Assembly (NCBI GenBank): GCA_025362535.1
Contig: JANYGE010000341.1
Location: forward strand, 1-8,359
Origin: Hyphomicrobiales bacterium
Lineage (GTDB): Bacteria > Pseudomonadota > Alphaproteobacteria > Rhizobiales > Aestuariivirgaceae
Reading direction: 5' to 3'
Length of the DNA: 8,359 bases
Positions 7,177 through 8,359 of the stretch are shown in pieces (position 1 is the stretch's first letter; every line of letters begins with the position of its first letter). A program made the position numbers and the translations under genes. The notes below the pieces were generated by a model that saw only the letters and a program-made list of their open reading frames with translations, had not been told where the DNA came from and did not search any database.

Positions 7177-7581
7177 TCACCTGCCCCCCACATAAATGCG
7201 GGGTGGCGGCTGCAGCAAAACGCCATGGCTTTTATATTTGCCATAGAGCTGATCAAACTCGCCCGCCTTCCAGCGCGCCTGCATCTCTTGCAGAGCGGCT
7301 TTGCGCAGCTCAATCTGCTCAATCAAAAACTCACGGCGCAAATCTAAATCGTTGCGGTCCGGCAATGGGGCTGGCGGATGGGCGCGCACATGCGCGGCAT
7401 GCGAAACATGCGTGCGCTGACAATAAAGCCCCTCATGGGCCGCCACGCATTGCTTCAAACGGGCGCAGCGGGGCGATGGGCAACAGGCCAAGGCAGCCTC
7501 GCGCTTATGCTCACGCGCCGTGTATCCGGCCCATGGAGCATGGGTCAGTTTGGGTTTTGGTGGAGCTTTGAGGCGCTTCAT
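7177..7581 (-). CDS. Hypothetical protein with a cysteine/histidine cluster
   Basis: A 134-residue ORF I cannot assign to a named family. Its composition is that of a real protein: a basic, Pro-rich start (MKRLKAPPKPK), then a compact cluster ACCPSPRCARLKQCVAAHEGLYC with Cys33, 34, 39, 45 and 54 plus His49 and His58 nearby. A Pro-rich linker (69-75) and an amphipathic helix (DLDLRREFLIEQIELRKAALQEMQARW, 78-104) follow, with a KYKSHG-x-LLQPPPRIYVGG tail. The cluster could bind zinc, which is inference. It is convergent with the ABM-like gene, 29 nt apart. The ribosome site is weak (GAGG about 9 nt before the ATG), and the start overlaps by four bases (ATGA) with the stop of a doubtful upstream frame. 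Opposite-strand frames in this stretch look like shadows. Confidence 0.6.
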   Translation of the reverse strand: MKRLKAPPKPKLTHAPWAGYTAREHKREAALACCPSPRCARLKQCVAAHEGLYCQRTHVSHAAHVRAHPPAPLPDRNDLDLRREFLIEQIELRKAALQEMQARWKAGEFDQLYGKYKSHGVLLQPPPRIYVGGR

Positions 7582-7721
7582 GGCGGGGCCTCAACAGGGG
7601 AAAAAACTGGAGGGGAATGCCCGCCCATGGCTTCTTGCCAGTCGAAAATCGATTTTAGAAAAAACAGCTTGAAGCCACGATGCAAAAGCGCAGCGATTTT
7701 AAATTCGACGGTGATATTAGG

Positions 7722-7755
7722 GCGATTTTGGCTTTTCAGTGAAAAGCCAAAACGC
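7722..7755. repeat. 12-bp perfect hairpin (15 bp with one bulge)
   Basis: TTTTGGCTTTTC (7726-7737) and GAAAAGCCAAAA (7741-7752) are perfect inverted copies around AGT. GCG (7722-7724) and CGC (7753-7755) extend the stem past a single bulged A. It lies just past the 3' side of the proposed RNA on the minus strand. No T run follows on either strand, so I do not call it an intrinsic terminator; it may be a transcript-end structure or a small palindromic repeat. Confidence 0.55.
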
Positions 7756-7761
7756 TTTAGC

Positions 7762-7914
7762 CATTGAAGGCGCTTGGACCGTAGTGCCCAAGGTCCACCG
7801 GCGAAGCTCTCGGAAGCTGAGCGCGCGTTATTTCGCACAGCCTGCAAGCGCCGCAAATGAAACCAGCAATTTCGAGACGCTGTCGACACTGTCCCCTCCT
7901 TTCCGGTTCCATTG
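7762..7914 (-). ncRNA. ssrS: Candidate structured RNA, possibly 6S RNA
   Basis: A near-consensus promoter reads into this roughly 150-nt stretch, about the size of 6S RNA. On the minus strand GGCGCTT (near 7845) can pair with AAGCGCC (near 7772), closing a long irregular stem. Inside it GGACC/GGTCC pairs across an 11-nt loop, and GCTG-TGCG can pair with CGCG and CAGC around AAATAA. The stretch GGCTGTGCGAAATAACGCG and the segment GGACCTTGGGCACTACGG resemble what I remember of alphaproteobacterial 6S RNA, which binds sigma70 RNA polymerase and lowers transcription in stationary phase. The protein reading of the same strand is unconvincing. Limits: the ends are estimated, the usual zapA/5-formyl-THF cyclo-ligase neighbours are absent, and the identification rests on memory. 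It could be another structured RNA or a leader for the next gene. Confidence 0.45.
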
Positions 7915-7920
7915 AAGAGG

Positions 7921-7948
7921 AATATAAAGATAGAATAGGAGTTGTCAA
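7921..7948 (-). promoter_or_regulatory. Strong sigma70-type promoter reading leftward
   Basis: On the minus strand TTGACA (7943-7948, a perfect -35) and TATATT (7921-7926, five of six for -10) are 16 nt apart, the closest match to a housekeeping promoter seen in this window. Transcription should begin near 7912-7915. The first good protein candidate lies about 330 nt downstream, which favours a non-coding product or a long leader. Surrounding DNA is AT-rich. Confidence 0.65.
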
Positions 7949-7996
7949 GAGGGATAGGAATTTATTTTTGAGTCGAGATGCTTTAAGTCACGTATC

Positions 7997-8026
7997 TTGC
8001 GCATTTCACGCAAAGAACACTATATT
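7997..8026 (+). promoter_or_regulatory. Promoter of the small ORF-hicA unit with overlapping dyad
   Basis: TTGCGC (7997-8002) and TATATT (8021-8026) are 18 nt apart, placing the start near 8033 and a leader of about 15 nt. A dyad TTGCG-N7-CGCAA (7997-8013) overlaps the -35, and CTAT-N7-ATAG (8020-8034) overlaps the -10. Toxin-antitoxin operons usually repress themselves, so either dyad may be the operator; that is inference. Confidence 0.45.
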
Positions 8027-8047
8027 GTCGATAGTTAAGGACACCAG

Positions 8048-8212
8048 ATGCAAAAACCACCCACCGTCCCAGCAGCTAAATATGTTGCTATTGCTTGCCT
8101 CCAAGACCAAAAGCGAAGCTTCGCAACTGCTGAGTTGTCGGATGAAAAAATCGAGATCATTTCAGCTAGCAAAATGGACTGCCGCCACAAGTATCTAGAT
8201 CAAATAATGTGA
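8048..8212 (+). CDS. Small ORF of 54 residues upstream of hicA, function unknown
   Basis: An ATG with AAGGA 6 nt upstream opens a 54-codon frame (MQKPPTVPAAKYVAIACL... to ...HKYLDQIM) ending in TGA. A plausible promoter lies directly in front, and the hicA start follows 10 nt after the stop, so the two are probably co-transcribed. The sequence has a short Pro-rich start, a mixed charged middle (SDEKIEIISASK) and two cysteines (17 and 45). No membrane segment or DNA-binding motif is evident. It does not look like HicB, which is longer and has a partial RNase H fold plus a DNA-binding domain; HicB more often lies after hicA. It may be an extra partner or a passenger; I do not recognise it. Confidence 0.6.
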   Translation: MQKPPTVPAAKYVAIACLQDQKRSFATAELSDEKIEIISASKMDCRHKYLDQIM

Positions 8213-8222
8213 ATGTGGCTGG

Positions 8223-8359
8223 ATGCACAAGGTTCGAGAAATTATTGCCATAATTGAAGACGATGGATGGTTTCTTGTGGCAACCAGAGGCAGCCATAGA
8301 CAATTTAAGCACCCCATAAAACCGGGGCGCGTGACAGTCGCCGGGAAGAAGAGTGACGA
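8223..8359 (+). CDS. hicA: HicA-type mRNA interferase toxin, 3' end outside the window
   Basis: The first 45 residues are present, followed by the right edge; HicA is usually about 60-80 residues, so a short C-terminal piece is missing. HicA is a double-stranded-RNA-binding-fold ribonuclease that cleaves mRNA and is neutralised by HicB. Visible signatures are EIIAIIEDDGWFLVATRGSH (6-25), RQFKHP (26-31) and GRVTVAGKKSD (35-45). His25 in the GSH motif is the catalytic residue. The ATG at 8223 is the only in-frame start after an upstream stop (TAA at 8205-8207). Its ribosome site is weak (GGCTGG), suggesting low translation or coupling to the small ORF that ends 10 nt upstream. A hicB gene is expected just beyond the window. 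Confidence 0.88.
   Translation, partial: MHKVREIIAIIEDDGWFLVATRGSHRQFKHPIKPGRVTVAGKKSD

Noticed and set aside
7165..7178. GAAGG-AAGC-CCTTC hairpin between the convergent genes
   Set aside because: A 5-bp stem without a T run is too weak to call a terminator.
7857..8198. 113-codon plus frame across the AT-rich region
   Set aside because: It overlaps the small ORF in another frame, and the latter has the better ribosome site, promoter and spacing to hicA.
7582..8359. CRISPR array, tRNA gene or insertion-sequence ends
   Set aside because: I looked for regularly spaced repeats, cloverleaf arms and terminal inverted repeats with a transposase frame and found none.

Overview
The window most resembles part of an alphaproteobacterial chromosome, probably Hyphomicrobiales-like. 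The grounds are the style of the PccA, LipB, HxlR and Old Yellow Enzyme proteins, the moderately GC-rich codon use, and a perfect FNR/FixK-type box. This is inference from remembered family features; no database search was possible.

Layout. (1) 1-1787, minus: the first 595 codons of a large polytopic membrane protein of the DUF2339 type, running off the left edge. (2) 1862-2527, plus: lipB, octanoyl transferase, read divergently from the membrane protein. (3) 2531-4489, minus: pccA, biotin-dependent acyl-CoA carboxylase alpha subunit, tail to tail with lipB. (4) 4567-4962, minus: a small His-rich protein resembling eRF1 domain 3 ('translational machinery protein' type), preceded by a perfect FNR/FixK box and a 12-bp palindrome around its likely -10. 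(5) 5066-6127, minus: an Old Yellow Enzyme alkene reductase. It is divergent from (6) 6243-6713, plus: an HxlR-family regulator with the N-terminal Cys used for redox or electrophile sensing. The shared 115-bp spacer carries GTTAC/GTAAC half-sites. (7) 6842-7147, plus: a small ferredoxin-fold ABM-like protein. (8) 7177-7581, minus: a conserved-looking Cys-cluster protein of unknown function. (9) 7582-8047: no convincing protein gene. It holds a near-consensus sigma70 promoter reading minus into a structured stretch that I propose as a 6S-like RNA, then a 12-bp hairpin. (10) 8048-8359, plus: an AT-richer end with a 54-residue small ORF followed by the start of a HicA toxin gene, cut by the right edge.

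How the genes work together. lipB and pccA are housekeeping metabolism (lipoate attachment, propionyl-CoA carboxylation) and appear unrelated to each other. The OYE, HxlR and perhaps the ABM-like gene look like a small reactive-electrophile response module: the regulator senses through a cysteine, and the reductase removes activated alkenes. The eRF1-like gene appears to be an oxygen-responsive single-gene unit. The right end looks like a toxin-antitoxin locus, possibly on acquired DNA.

Most worth a second look: the FNR-box promoter of the eRF1-like gene, the candidate 6S-like RNA, and the small ORF coupled to hicA.
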